From contig NZ_JAPENW010000001.1 in NCBI RefSeq assembly GCF_026341855.1, positions 4,703,001-4,767,000 on the forward strand: a stretch of 64,000 nt of DNA, in the 5' to 3' direction. This document shows, one piece after another, positions 16,486-25,718 of the stretch. The notes beneath the pieces are model-generated. The model saw only the letters and a program-made list of their open reading frames with translations, was not told the DNA's origin and searched no databases. This DNA comes from Streptomyces sp. NBC_00568. GTDB taxonomy: Bacteria; Actinomycetota; Actinomycetes; Streptomycetales; Streptomycetaceae. Position numbers and translations under genes: made by a program. Position 1 is the first letter of the stretch. Each line of letters starts with the position of its first letter.

Positions 16486-16587
16486 ATGAACCGTCAGATC
16501 CGGATTCGCGTCAACCGTCGGCCCGCCGCTCCGCGCGAGATGCCGATCGACCGCAGGACGCCGTCGGGGCGTGTGCTGCCGTACTGA
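16486..16587 (+). CDS. Short basic peptide ORF (33 aa)
   Basis: A short frame preceded by an excellent GAGGAGGGG ribosome-binding site. The peptide begins M-N-R-Q-I-R-I-R-V-N-R-R and ends S-G-R-V-L-P-Y; 9 of its 33 residues are arginine. Codon use is normal for this genome, with nearly all third positions G or C. It stands alone in the gap between the TetR gene and the protein kinase, with the neighbours on the other strand. I do not recognise a family. Confidence 0.5.
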   Translation: MNRQIRIRVNRRPAAPREMPIDRRTPSGRVLPY

Positions 16588-16709
16588 CCGAGGTCTTCGA
16601 CGCCGTACGGGTCCTGCGGTCCGCCGGTCCGCAACGGTGTTCCGACCCGTCCGGGACCGGTCACGAACCCTTGGTGGGGCGCCTGGGCGGCGGCGGCCCG
16701 GGCTCCGGC

Positions 16710-18272
16710 TCACGGGCGGGTGCAGCGGCCCGTGGGCGCGGTCGCCGGAGGGCGGCACTGGAGGACTGAGTCGGCCGTGCGGTCGCTCAGATAGCGGCCG
16801 ATGCAGGTGGTCGCGGTGGTTCTGCCGCGCTCGGCGCAGAAGGCGAGTGCGGCCCGGCCGTCCGGGAAGGGGCCCGGGGCGTAGACCACCCAGTAACCCG
16901 GGCGCAGCGAGGCGTACTTGTCACTGCGCAGGATCCGCGCCTCGGGAACGGTCTTCCTGATCTTCGTCAGGCGGAGATCCCGGGCGGCGGTGCCCGTTCC
17001 GACGGGTTCGGAGAAGAGCTGGGCGATCCAGCGGTCGCCCGACGGCGCGCTCGTGGCGGACGCCGCGCCCGTCGGCGCCGGACCGGGCGCGGAAGCCGAA
17101 GATGTCGGTGAAGGCGAAGGAGTCGGGGTCGGGGCCGTGGTCGCGTGTTCGGTTCGCGCGGACCGCGAGGCCGACACCGTGGCCGACGGCCCTGCCTCGC
17201 CGCCCGTCTCCCGGCCGGTCCCCCGGTCGCGCAGGGTCAGGAAGAGCGTGGTCGCGGCGACGGCCAGCACCGCGGTCACGGCGACGGCGATCGTCGCCCT
17301 TCGGCGCCCACCCGGGCTGTCCGGCCGGGTGGGTACGGGCGGCAGGGGCCCGTCCCACCGCTCGGGCCCGGCGGGCGGCGGCACAGGGCCCGTGTACGGC
17401 CGCGGAAGCGGCTCCCGGTGGGTCGCCGACACCGTCGCGGTCGCCGTCGGCGGGCCCCATTGCGCAGGCGTCCCCGCCTCCGCCGGCGCCAGCATCGCGT
17501 CCAGGCGCTCCGCGTCGGGGCGCGCCCCCGGATCCCGTACGAGCAGCGCGTTCAGGACGGGGGCGAGAGGGCCGGAGCGGACGGGAGGCGGCAGCGGATC
17601 GTCGAGGACGGCGGCCAGCGTGGCGAGGGTCGTCGCGCGGCGCAGCGGACTGACGCCCTCCACGCAGACGTACAGGACGAGACCGAGGGACCACAGATCG
17701 CCGGCCGGGTCGTCGGCGTGGCCGCGGATGCGTTCGGGTGCCATGTACTCGGGGGAGCCCACGAGTTCACCGGTGACCGTCAGGGAGGTCGAGTCCTGGA
17801 GAGCCGCGATGCCGAAGTCGGTGAGAACGGCCGTTCCGTCCGGGCGGAGCAGCACGTTGGCGGGTTTGACGTCGCGGTGCCGGATACCGGCGGCGTGGGC
17901 GGCCCGCAGCGCGGAGAGGACCTGCCGGCCGACGCGCGCCGCCTCCGCCGGGGACAAGGGGCCCGCGACGAGCCGGTCCTGGAGCGTCATGCCCGGCACC
18001 AGCTCCATCACGATCCACGGATGCGGCTCCGCCTCCACGATGTGATGAACGGTCACCACGTGCGGGTGACTGATCCGGGCGAGCGCCCGTGCCTCGCGCA
18101 GCACCCGTTCCCGTACGGTGGCCGAGGCGCCCGCGTCGGCCCGCACCGCCTTGAGGGCGACCTCGCGGTGCAGGGCGCCGTCCCGGGCCCGCCACACCGT
18201 GCCCATCCCGCCACTGCCCAGCCGCTCGATCAGCTGGAACCGACCGTCGACGAAGTCCCCCGGTGCGTCCAT
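16710..18272 (-). CDS. PknB-type serine/threonine protein kinase with extracytoplasmic domain
   Basis: A 520-residue transmembrane kinase. The kinase domain occupies about residues 12-265, with G-S-G-G-M-G (19-24), catalytic Lys 41, H-R-D (132-134), D-F-G (152-154) and S-P-E-Y-M-A-P-E, so it should be active. A Pro-rich juxtamembrane stretch leads to one membrane helix near residues 330-350. The outer part begins with a Ser/Thr/Pro linker followed by a compact domain (W-I-A-Q-L-F-S-E-P ... R-P-G-Y-W-V-V-Y-A-P-G) with cysteines that could sense the cell surface. It is monocistronic as far as can be seen. The signal and targets are unknown. Confidence 0.93.
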   Translation of the reverse strand: MDAPGDFVDGRFQLIERLGSGGMGTVWRARDGALHREVALKAVRADAGASATVRERVLREARALARISHPHVVTVHHIVEAEPHPWIVMELVPGMTLQDRLVAGPLSPAEAARVGRQVLSALRAAHAAGIRHRDVKPANVLLRPDGTAVLTDFGIAALQDSTSLTVTGELVGSPEYMAPERIRGHADDPAGDLWSLGLVLYVCVEGVSPLRRATTLATLAAVLDDPLPPPVRSGPLAPVLNALLVRDPGARPDAERLDAMLAPAEAGTPAQWGPPTATATVSATHREPLPRPYTGPVPPPAGPERWDGPLPPVPTRPDSPGGRRRATIAVAVTAVLAVAATTLFLTLRDRGTGRETGGEAGPSATVSASRSARTEHATTAPTPTPSPSPTSSASAPGPAPTGAASATSAPSGDRWIAQLFSEPVGTGTAARDLRLTKIRKTVPEARILRSDKYASLRPGYWVVYAPGPFPDGRAALAFCAERGRTTATTCIGRYLSDRTADSVLQCRPPATAPTGRCTRP

Positions 18273-18320
18273 GCGCGACAGGCTAGAGGAGATCGCCCGT
18301 ACCGCGCGGCGCCCCGGGAA

Positions 18321-19076
18321 CTAACGCCCCAGTGCAGCACCGCCGTTGATGTGGAGGAGCTGGCCCGTCACATACGCCGCCTCCGGCGACGCCACGTACC
18401 GGATGGCGGCCGCGATCTGTTCGGGCCGGCCGGGCTGTCCGGTGAGGGACTGGGCCACGCGGGCGGCGACGAAATCCGGGGTGGCGCGGTCGCCGAAGAA
18501 CTCGGTGTCGCCGACGAAGCCGGGGGCGACCGCGTTCACGGTGATGCCCTCGGAGCCGACGCGCTGGGCGAGATCGTAGGTGTAGGTGTTGATCCAGCCC
18601 TTGGAGCCGCCGTACGAGCCGGGGCCGCGCAGCGAGGCGATCGAGGAAAGCTGCACGATACGGCCGCCGGGGCGGCGCACGTGGGGGAGCAGCGCCTCGG
18701 TGAGCAGGACGGCGGTCAGGACGTTGGCGTCGAAGTTGCGCCGGTAGCTCTCGGCGACGGAGGCCAGGCCGCCGTCGTGCGACACGGCGGCGTTGCCGCC
18801 CGCGTTGGCGACCAGGACATCCACCGGGGTGTCGTCCTCGACGATGAAGTCCCGTGCTGCGCCGACCTGTTCGGGGTCGGCCAGATCCGCGGCGTGCCAG
18901 GACGCGGCCGCCCGGCCGTATCGCTCGTTCAGTCCGTCGGCCGCCTTGCGCAGGACGTCCTCGCGGCGCCCGAGGAGGACCACCCGGTCCCCGTCCGCGG
19001 CGAACGCCTCCGCCGTCGCCAGGCCGATCCCCGTCCCGCCGCCGGACACCACCACACGCCGTCCGCTCATGTCCAT
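18321..19076 (-). CDS. Short-chain dehydrogenase/reductase
   Basis: A 251-residue classical SDR that would oxidise or reduce a carbonyl or alcohol with NAD(P). It has the G-G-G-T-G-I-G cofactor motif (residues 12-18), N-A-G-G, the catalytic serine in L-S-S-I-A-S, Y-G-G-S-K with catalytic Tyr and Lys, and the P-G-F-V segment. The start M-D-M-S-G-R-R-V-V-V fits. It is divergently transcribed from the alpha/beta hydrolase. The substrate is unknown; the many FabG-like members of this family make a specific name unsafe. Confidence 0.92.
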   Translation of the reverse strand: MDMSGRRVVVSGGGTGIGLATAEAFAADGDRVVLLGRREDVLRKAADGLNERYGRAAASWHAADLADPEQVGAARDFIVEDDTPVDVLVANAGGNAAVSHDGGLASVAESYRRNFDANVLTAVLLTEALLPHVRRPGGRIVQLSSIASLRGPGSYGGSKGWINTYTYDLAQRVGSEGITVNAVAPGFVGDTEFFGDRATPDFVAARVAQSLTGQPGRPEQIAAAIRYVASPEAAYVTGQLLHINGGAALGR

Positions 19077-19109
19077 CCCGTCCGTCGCCGTTCAGATTCT
19101 CGGATGTGA

Positions 19110-19128
19110 ACGTGGGTCATGTCCACGT
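19110..19128. promoter_or_regulatory. Palindrome in the SDR/hydrolase divergent promoter region
   Basis: A perfect 6-bp inverted repeat ACGTGG-GTCATGT-CCACGT, 34 bases upstream of the SDR start. Placement and size suggest a regulator-binding site controlling one or both divergent genes. Confidence 0.4.
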
Positions 19129-19249
19129 ACGAGTGGTGACGCTACGGAGACCGTACGGCGGCGTCAAGTGGCCCGATATGGAGCCGACTTGACCTGCGCT
19201 GTCGTTTCGTCACCCGGACGGCCGGGCAGGGAACGTGCAGCGTTTGTCC

Positions 19250-19265
19250 CGGTCCGTCCGGACCG
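19250..19265. promoter_or_regulatory. Tight inverted repeat ahead of the hydrolase ribosome-binding site
   Basis: A perfect 7-bp inverted repeat CGGTCCG-TC-CGGACCG ending 6 bases before the GGGGGAG ribosome-binding site of the hydrolase gene. It could be an operator, or a structure that affects translation if it lies in the mRNA. Confidence 0.35.
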
Positions 19266-19281
19266 AGGGAGGGGGAGCGCT

Positions 19282-20253
19282 GTGCGTGACCATGTGCGGA
19301 CCGCCGACGGGCGGCTGCTGCGCGTCGAAGTCTCGGGGGATCCGCGGGGGCGCCCGGTGTTCCTGCTGCACGGCATGCCCGGCAGCCGGGTCGGCCCCCG
19401 GCCGCGGGCCATGTTCCTGTACCAGCGCGGCACCCGGCTGATCAGCTACGACCGCCCGGGGTACGGCGGTTCGGACCGGATGCAGGGGCGGCGTGTCGTC
19501 GACGTCGTGCAGGACGTGGCCTGCATCGCGAACGCCCTGGGGATCGAGCGGTTCGCCGTCGCCGGACGGTCCGGGGGCGCCCCGCACGCGCTGGCCTGTG
19601 CCGCGCTGATGCCGCAGCGGGTGACCCGGGCCGCCGCGCTGGTGGGGCTCGCTCCGCGCGACGCCGAGGGGCTGGACTGGTTCGCCGGGATGGCGCCGTC
19701 CAACGTCCATGAGTTCCGGACGGCGTTCGACGATCCGGACCGGTTCACCGCGCGGCTGATTCCGCGGTCCGCCGTCATCCGGCGCGATCCGGTACGCCTG
19801 TTGGAGGAGCTGCGGCCCGAACTCACCGATGACGACCGGCAGATCGTCTCCGACAACACGATTCGTTCGATGCTGTTGCGCAACTACCGCGAGGCGCTGC
19901 GGACATCGCCGTACGGCTGGATCGACGACGCGCTGGCGCTGACCGGGCAGTGGGGCTTCGATCCGGCGGAGATCCAGGTGCCGGTGCTGCTGTGGCACGG
20001 CGTGAAGGACGTGTTCTCCCCGGCCTCGCACTCGTCCTGGATGGCCGCGCGGATTCCCCGGGCCACGGCGGTGCTCGAACCCACCGCCGCGCACTTCGCC
20101 GCCCTCCGGGCCCTGCCCAAGGTGCTGGCCTGGCTGCTGGCGGACGTGCCGGTCTGGCCCGGGCACCGGCGGGGAAGGACCCCGGAGGCGGTCGCCCCCT
20201 GCGCCCCTGCCGCGTCCGCGGGCCGGCGCTCCCAGGCCCCCGCCTCGGCCTGA
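19282..20253 (+). CDS. Alpha/beta hydrolase
   Basis: A 323-residue alpha/beta-fold hydrolase starting at the GTG at 19282, five bases after GGGGGAG. The oxyanion segment is L-L-H-G-M-P-G-S-R. The nucleophile elbow G-R-S-G-G-A-P gives the catalytic Ser. The acid is likely the Asp in H-G-V-K-D-V-F and the His is in A-A-H-F-A-A. The C-terminal 40 residues are Pro/Arg/Ala-rich and probably unstructured. Possible activities include esterase, epoxide hydrolase or a proline-iminopeptidase-like role; the sequence does not decide. Confidence 0.9.
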   Translation: MRDHVRTADGRLLRVEVSGDPRGRPVFLLHGMPGSRVGPRPRAMFLYQRGTRLISYDRPGYGGSDRMQGRRVVDVVQDVACIANALGIERFAVAGRSGGAPHALACAALMPQRVTRAAALVGLAPRDAEGLDWFAGMAPSNVHEFRTAFDDPDRFTARLIPRSAVIRRDPVRLLEELRPELTDDDRQIVSDNTIRSMLLRNYREALRTSPYGWIDDALALTGQWGFDPAEIQVPVLLWHGVKDVFSPASHSSWMAARIPRATAVLEPTAAHFAALRALPKVLAWLLADVPVWPGHRRGRTPEAVAPCAPAASAGRRSQAPASA

Positions 20254-20305
20254 AGGCTCTTGCCTGAAGGCCCTCGCCTCTCGCAGCCGGGCGCCCGAAG
20301 GCACT

Positions 20306-20331
20306 CGGCGGCAGGCCTCCAGGGGCCGCCG
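20306..20331. terminator. Hairpin between convergent hydrolase and fxsT genes
   Basis: An inverted repeat CGGCGGC ... GCCGCCG with a 12-base loop, in the gap between two genes converging on it. It has no T tract, as is usual in this genome. Confidence 0.45.
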
Positions 20332-20425
20332 GCCGGACCGCCCCTCCGGGACCGGGTGCCGGACCGCTCCTCCGGAAACCGGTGCCGGACCGCTCCTCCG
20401 GCCCCCGGTGCCGAGCGCCGGAGGA
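20332..20425. repeat. Imperfect tandem repeat
   Basis: About three imperfect copies of a 25-26 base unit built around GGTGCCGGACCGCTCCTCCG, between the convergent genes. Noncoding, role unknown. Confidence 0.6.
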
Positions 20426-20466
20426 GCCGATGACCGGCCCCACCGGCGCCCGGAAGGCGGGCGTCC

Positions 20467-23400
20467 TCACACCGCCAGCGGTTCCAGGTCCCGGTATATG
20501 CGGCGGTCGTCCGCGGCGACCCGGGTCATCCCGTTCTCGTCGCCGAGCAAAGAGCGCAGCTCCGCGAGGGCCTCGGCGCGCATGCGGCGGGCCTCGTCCT
20601 TGCGGCCCAGCGCGGCCAGGGTCAGTCCGGTGTTCGCCACGATGGCGAGGGTTTCCGGATGGTGGGGCCCGAGCACCACGCGGAGGGTCTGGACGGCGTT
20701 GTCCTCCAGTTCACGGGCCTCGGTGAGACGGCCCTGGTCGGCGAGGACGTTGGCGTAGTTGATGCCGGTGAACAGGGTGTGGGGGTGCTTCTCCCCGAGG
20801 ACGTCGCCCATCCGGCGCAGCACCTTGCGGAACACCTTCTCCGCCTCCTCGGTGTCGCCGCAGCCCCAGTGGAATATCCCCAGGTTGTTGAGCGCGGCCT
20901 GGGTGTACGGATGGGCCTCGCCCGGCACCTTCATGTACTCCGCCAGGGCTTCACGGGCGACCTCGCGCGCCGCCTCCCGCTCGTCCGCGGCGAACAGGTC
21001 CGCGGCCATGTTGAGGTCGCAGGCGAGCGAGTCCGGCGTCGGCGCCTCGTACTGCTGCCGGTACTGGCCGCGCGTGGCGGTCGTGAGCCGGCGGGCGTCC
21101 TCGAGCTGGCCCGCCCGGCGCAGCGACACGGCGAGCGACTTGGCGCAGCTCAGCGTGCCCGGGAAGCCCTTGCCGAGGATGCGTTTGTGGGCGTCGTAGG
21201 CGCGGGAGAGAAGGGACACCGACTCGGCGTACCGGCCGACCTCGCGCAGATCGCGGCCGAGGCGGGCCGCCGAGGCGAGCGTGTACGGGTGGTCGGGGCC
21301 GAGGACCTCGACGCGCCGGTCGAAGGTCTCCTGGTCGAGGACGCGGGCCTCGCCGTAGCGGCCGACCATGCGCAGTGCCAGCGCGAGGTTGTTGGCGGCG
21401 CTGAGGGTGCGCCGGTGCGACTCGTGGAAGATCTGGCTGAAGCCGTCGTGCGCCTCGCGGGCGAACTCCACCGCCGACTCGTACACACCGAGCGCCGCGA
21501 GATCGCTGGCGAGGCTGGACATGGTGACGTACGTATGGGGGTGCGAGGGCCCGAGGACCCGCTTCTGGCGTTCCAGGAGCTCGGTGTTGATCTCGCGGGC
21601 CTCCACGTACAGCCCCTGGGAGCGCAGGATGTTGCCGAGCTGGGCCCGGAGGTACAGATACTGGACGTCGTCCTCGCCGAGGATCGGCTTCCAGTGGTCG
21701 AGGAGGTCCTCGGCGAACGCCTGGGCACCGGGGAAGTCACCGCGCTTCCACAGATAGCGGACGCGGTCGATGAGCAGCCTGCGGGTCCCGGCCTCGGTGC
21801 AGTTGCGGGCGTCGGAGGCCGAGGCCGGCAGGTGCGGCCAGATGACCGCGAAGCGCGGCCAGGTCTCCGGGTCGTCGATCGGCTCGTCGCCGTCGGGCCG
21901 GCAGCCCGCGAGGACCGTGTGCACCACGTGCCGGGCCTGCCGCTGCTCGTCCTCGCTGAGCTGCGAGCGGATCACGGCCTGCACCAGCCGGTGGACCTGG
22001 ATGCTGTTGCTGACCTGGTCGACCTTGGCGAGGGCGAACCGGCCGATCTCGCGGATCACCCGGCCGAGCAGCAGACTCTCCTGGAGAGCGGGATCGTAGG
22101 GCCGCAGAGCGTCGATCATCTCCTTGCTGTAGAGCAGGTGCGAGGAGATCGGCTCGGCCGCCATGAACGCGCACAGCTGCAGCAGCCGTACGGAGGCCGG
22201 GGAGCGTTCGCGCAGCCGGGCTATGGAGATGTTCCAGGTCGCGGCCACCGTCTTCGGGTAGTCGACGGCCTGGTTCAGGTCCAGTACCTCGGTGGTCTGT
22301 TCGGCGAGCTGACGCAGATACTCCTCGATCGGGGTGGCCGTCTCCGCGAGCCAGGCCGCCGCCTGTTCCACCGCGAGCGGCAGATCGCCGACCGCGGTCG
22401 CCACCCGCTCCGCCTCCTTGACGCTCAGCCCCGAGGCCCGCCGGGTGAGGTGCTCGACGCTCTCCTCGCGCAGGAACACGTCGATGGGCAGCGAGGCGCC
22501 CTGCTGCGCCCAGGCCTGGTTGCGGGAGGTGACCAGGATGTGCCCGCCGCCGCCCTCCGGGAAGAAGCGCTTGAGCTGCGCCGGGTCGTCGGCGTTGTCG
22601 AAGACCAGGATCCAGCGCTTGGTCGGCGCCCCGCGGGCCAGCATCCGCACGGCTTCCTGGCTGGCCAGGTTGATGTCCTCGGCGCTGGGCGCGCCGATGC
22701 GGGCGGCGAGTTCGGCGAGCGAGGAGACGACGTTGTCGGGGTCCTCGGCGGAGATCCACCACACGAGGTCGTAGTCGGCCATGAACCGGTGCACGTACTC
22801 CAGCGCCACCTGGGTCTTGCCGACGCCCCCCAGTCCGTACAGGGCCTGCGGCTGCGGCAGGACGACCGAGATGCCGCTGCCGAGCTGGTCGCGGACATGG
22901 TCGAGGATGACATCGCGCCCGGTGAACATGCTGTTGCGCTGGGGCGCGCTCCAGATCGCCGGGGTGCTGCCGGGGAACCGGGGCCCGGACGCGCTGCCCT
23001 CGACGGGCCGGCCCGGCAGCTCCAGGGCTCCCAGCAGGGAGCTGACGCACTGTGTCTCGTCGAGCCGGTGCAGATCGACCGGGTTGCGGTCGAGGTAGTA
23101 CTGCGGGAGATGGACCTCGTCGACCCGCACCGGGACGATCGTGCCGTGCGCGGCCTCGCCGTCCACCTCGGCCAGGGCGCGCCAGACGGGCTCGGCGTGC
23201 CGCGACTTGCGGAACGCCTTCGACAGCAGCACGAGGGTGCGGGTCGCCGGGTCGGGATGCTCGACGGGGCCGCTCGCGATGTCGTGCGGGGTGACGTTGC
23301 AGCCGGCCCGCTTGAGGAGCGACTCGATCCAGTCGGCCCAGACGCGGTTCTCCGCGGTGTACGCGATCACCACGTCGGCCGCGGTCGTCATCGGCCGCCG

Positions 23401-24408
23401 CCTCAGGAACGCGTCGCGGCAGCGCAGCCGCACCGGCTCCGGCACCGGCGGCAGGACGGTGATCTCGCCGTCCGAGATCACCGCGGTGAGCCGCTCGAAG
23501 GCGGACAGCAGGGAGTTGGCGATCCCGCTCTCGTCGCCCACGGTGGCGAGGGTCTCCTCGTAGGCGTAGTAGGGGCGGTACGGGATCTCGACGGCGCCCC
23601 AGTAGGCGGTCAGCTCCTCGCCCGCCAGCTCCTCCCCGCCGAGCCCCTTGGGCAGCCCGTCGAACTTCAGCCGGGCCAGCGCCCGGCCGGCGTCCACCTT
23701 CTCCTTCTCGCCCTCGTCGATCCGCATCGGCACCGGCAGGACCCGGATCTTGCGCGTGCGGTAGCCGTCCTCGACGCTGCGGGCCACGGCCGCCGCGCCG
23801 TCGAGGGACTGGTCGCTGAGCGTGAAGCAGTCCACCAGCACATCGGGCATCTGCACGGTGCAGATGTCGGCGTTGTCGGACAGCCCGGTGCGGCTGTCGA
23901 TCAGGACGTAGTCGTAGGACGCCTTCATGTCGTCGCGCAGCGCGTCGAGGAAGAGCCCGCCGCCGAGGCGTTCGTAGAAGTTGTCCCATTCGAAGGACGA
24001 CACGCTCGCCGAGTACGAGCGGTCCTGGCGCCCGGCGGAGAGGAAGTCGAGGGAGCCACCCTCCTGGAACCGCAGTCCGAGCCGCTCGGGCGTCAGCGAG
24101 ATGGCGTGCTGCTCGACGCGCGCGTAGTCCCGGTGCCACTGGCCGGAGCGCTGGGTTCCGGTGGTCGCCGCCCACGCGTACTCGTTGATGAGGTCGATGA
24201 CACCGGTGGTGGCCGCGAGTGCGTTGGGATTGAGGAAGGGATGGAAGAAGCGGTGCAGGCCGGGGGCTTCCAGGTCCCAGTCCACGGCGAGGACGCGTTT
24301 GCCGTTGGCCGCGAGGATCCAGGCCGTGTTGGCCAGGGCCATGGTGCGGCCCGTGCCCCCCTTGTACGAGTAGAAGGTGATGATCCGTCCGTCCTGCACG
24401 GCCGTCAT
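20467..24408 (-). CDS. fxsT: FxsT: TIR/NB-ARC/tetratricopeptide protein of the FxSxx-COOH system
   Basis: A 1313-residue cytoplasmic STAND-type protein. Residues 8-330 form a SIMIBI-class ATPase-like domain starting I-T-F-Y-S-Y-K-G-G-T-G-R-T, with Arg where a canonical deviant Walker A has Lys, and V-L-I-D-S-R-T-G-L-S-D-N-A-D as the later nucleotide motif. Residues about 340-470 are a TIR-like domain (V-V-I-A-Y-T-A-E-N-R-V-W-A-D-W-I-E). Residues about 500-800 are an NB-ARC NTPase (L-Y-G-L-G-G-V-G-K-T-Q-V-A; W-I-L-V-F-D-N-A-D-D; L-V-T-S-R-N). From about 880 to the end are tetratricopeptide repeats with G-P-x-H-P-x-T signatures. I start at the ATG at 24408, which overlaps the fxsC stop by four bases. 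This is the expected architecture of the FxSxx-COOH system TPR protein, probably a nucleotide-gated sensor or effector. Confidence 0.9.
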   Translation of the reverse strand: MTAVQDGRIITFYSYKGGTGRTMALANTAWILAANGKRVLAVDWDLEAPGLHRFFHPFLNPNALAATTGVIDLINEYAWAATTGTQRSGQWHRDYARVEQHAISLTPERLGLRFQEGGSLDFLSAGRQDRSYSASVSSFEWDNFYERLGGGLFLDALRDDMKASYDYVLIDSRTGLSDNADICTVQMPDVLVDCFTLSDQSLDGAAAVARSVEDGYRTRKIRVLPVPMRIDEGEKEKVDAGRALARLKFDGLPKGLGGEELAGEELTAYWGAVEIPYRPYYAYEETLATVGDESGIANSLLSAFERLTAVISDGEITVLPPVPEPVRLRCRDAFLRRRPMTTAADVVIAYTAENRVWADWIESLLKRAGCNVTPHDIASGPVEHPDPATRTLVLLSKAFRKSRHAEPVWRALAEVDGEAAHGTIVPVRVDEVHLPQYYLDRNPVDLHRLDETQCVSSLLGALELPGRPVEGSASGPRFPGSTPAIWSAPQRNSMFTGRDVILDHVRDQLGSGISVVLPQPQALYGLGGVGKTQVALEYVHRFMADYDLVWWISAEDPDNVVSSLAELAARIGAPSAEDINLASQEAVRMLARGAPTKRWILVFDNADDPAQLKRFFPEGGGGHILVTSRNQAWAQQGASLPIDVFLREESVEHLTRRASGLSVKEAERVATAVGDLPLAVEQAAAWLAETATPIEEYLRQLAEQTTEVLDLNQAVDYPKTVAATWNISIARLRERSPASVRLLQLCAFMAAEPISSHLLYSKEMIDALRPYDPALQESLLLGRVIREIGRFALAKVDQVSNSIQVHRLVQAVIRSQLSEDEQRQARHVVHTVLAGCRPDGDEPIDDPETWPRFAVIWPHLPASASDARNCTEAGTRRLLIDRVRYLWKRGDFPGAQAFAEDLLDHWKPILGEDDVQYLYLRAQLGNILRSQGLYVEAREINTELLERQKRVLGPSHPHTYVTMSSLASDLAALGVYESAVEFAREAHDGFSQIFHESHRRTLSAANNLALALRMVGRYGEARVLDQETFDRRVEVLGPDHPYTLASAARLGRDLREVGRYAESVSLLSRAYDAHKRILGKGFPGTLSCAKSLAVSLRRAGQLEDARRLTTATRGQYRQQYEAPTPDSLACDLNMAADLFAADEREAAREVAREALAEYMKVPGEAHPYTQAALNNLGIFHWGCGDTEEAEKVFRKVLRRMGDVLGEKHPHTLFTGINYANVLADQGRLTEARELEDNAVQTLRVVLGPHHPETLAIVANTGLTLAALGRKDEARRMRAEALAELRSLLGDENGMTRVAADDRRIYRDLEPLAV

Positions 24409-25718
24409 GCTTCTTCTCCTCCGTGGTCGGATCCGCCTTCGGGCAGCGGCGGGTGGGTGGGGCCCATCAGACGGGGCCGGCGGATCGGCGGACCCGCGGG
24501 CGGATGCGCCTCGGCGTGCTTGAGGTACTGCCGGGTCGCGTGCGCGACGACGACAGGGAGTACGTCGGTGAAGGCCTTCAGGGTGGGTACGCCGTTGACG
24601 GCGGAGCGGCAGTCGGCACGCCGCCCCCGGTCCAGGATCACCGGCAGCGTCCGTTCGAGGTCCGCCGCCAGCTTGCGGCCCTCCTCGCCGTGGCACTGGA
24701 TGTCCGCCCGGTTCCACGGGACGATCGCGCTCACCCAGGGGCGGGCACCGGCGTCGAACGCCTTCAGCCTGCGCGCCCGTTCCTCGTCGGTGAGCGCCCA
24801 CCGGTCGATGAGCAGAATCCCCGGATGGCTGGGCCCCGCCTTCTCCGAGTCGTCCGATTCCAGGTCGTCGTCGGTGGCCTCGTCGTCGAAGGAGGACACC
24901 GTGATCCGGTAGTCCAGAGACCGGATCAGCTCCTCGGCGAGGGAGGGCAGCGAACGGGTCGACTCCGAGTGGTACGGATTCCAGTCCTGCGCGTCCTCGC
25001 CGTACGGGCGGACGTCACGATGCTCGGGGATGGTGTGCCGGGTGGGCGCCGCCACCGTCAGATGGATGCGCCGGGGGCCCTCTCCCCGCGGCTTGAACGC
25101 GCTCGGCGTGCGCTCGTAGGGCCGTGGCCTGCTGGAGGGCAGCGGAGAATCCTGCGCGATCTGCACGATCCGCTGCGCCAGCCCGAGAACCGTTTCCTCG
25201 TACTCGTCGCGCAGCCGGTTGAGCTTGATCAGACCGTAGATCCCGTTGGCCGCGTACCGGTCGCCGAACTGGGCGTGGTCCACATGGATATGCCGTACGG
25301 AATCGGGGAGTTGGGCGTAGTCGATATGCGTCCACAGCGCCGGGACGATCGCCTGCACCGCACCGGTCCCGGTCGCCCGGGCCCGCAGAATACGTTCGTT
25401 GAAGGCGAACCATTCCCGGCCGCAACTCTCACTGGTGAAGTAGCGCGGCGAGAACAGCGGCACGAACACCCGGCAGGTGGCGAGGTTTTCGCTGAGTTTC
25501 TCCGGCCAGCCGTCCCCCGAGCGCATCTCCCGGTCCATGAACCCGGCGGGTATGCCGGCCGGCAGATCGGTCAGGGCCATGATGTGGTCGCACAGATCGG
25601 TGAAGAGGACCTGCACCCAGTGGTCCGGATCCCCGCCGCCCAGCCCCCAGGCCGGTGTGTGGGCGTAACTCAGAAAAAAATAAGGCCGGTTGTCCGATGC
25701 CCGTTCAGGTATGTCCAC
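24405..25718 (-). CDS. fxsC: FxsC: TIR-like protein of the FxSxx-COOH system
   Basis: A 437-residue protein starting at the GTG at 25718. Residues 10-180 form a TIR-like domain (P-Y-F-F-L-S-Y-A-H-T-P, then L-A-T-C-R-V-F-V-P-L-F-S-P-R-Y-F-T-S-E-S-C-G-R-E-W). The rest is a mixed domain with an acidic insert (D-D-E-A-T-D-D-D-L-E-S-D-D-S-E) and a second Rossmann-like part (H-P-G-I-L-L-I-D-R-W-A-L). Gene order and the four-base overlap with fxsT identify it as FxsC. TIR domains in bacterial immunity often cleave NAD or make signalling nucleotides; whether this one is enzymatic is not clear from sequence. Confidence 0.88.
   Translation of the reverse strand: MDIPERASDNRPYFFLSYAHTPAWGLGGGDPDHWVQVLFTDLCDHIMALTDLPAGIPAGFMDREMRSGDGWPEKLSENLATCRVFVPLFSPRYFTSESCGREWFAFNERILRARATGTGAVQAIVPALWTHIDYAQLPDSVRHIHVDHAQFGDRYAANGIYGLIKLNRLRDEYEETVLGLAQRIVQIAQDSPLPSSRPRPYERTPSAFKPRGEGPRRIHLTVAAPTRHTIPEHRDVRPYGEDAQDWNPYHSESTRSLPSLAEELIRSLDYRITVSSFDDEATDDDLESDDSEKAGPSHPGILLIDRWALTDEERARRLKAFDAGARPWVSAIVPWNRADIQCHGEEGRKLAADLERTLPVILDRGRRADCRSAVNGVPTLKAFTDVLPVVVAHATRQYLKHAEAHPPAGPPIRRPRLMGPTHPPLPEGGSDHGGEEA

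Noticed and set aside
24409..24801. 131-residue N-terminal extension of FxsT
   Set aside because: It would lie inside fxsC in another frame and is Arg/Pro-rich; the ATG at 24408 gives a normal ATPase start with a four-base overlap.
20659..24912. 1417-codon plus-strand frame over fxsT
   Set aside because: Shadow of fxsT; no recognisable motifs, while fxsT shows TIR, NB-ARC and TPR domains.
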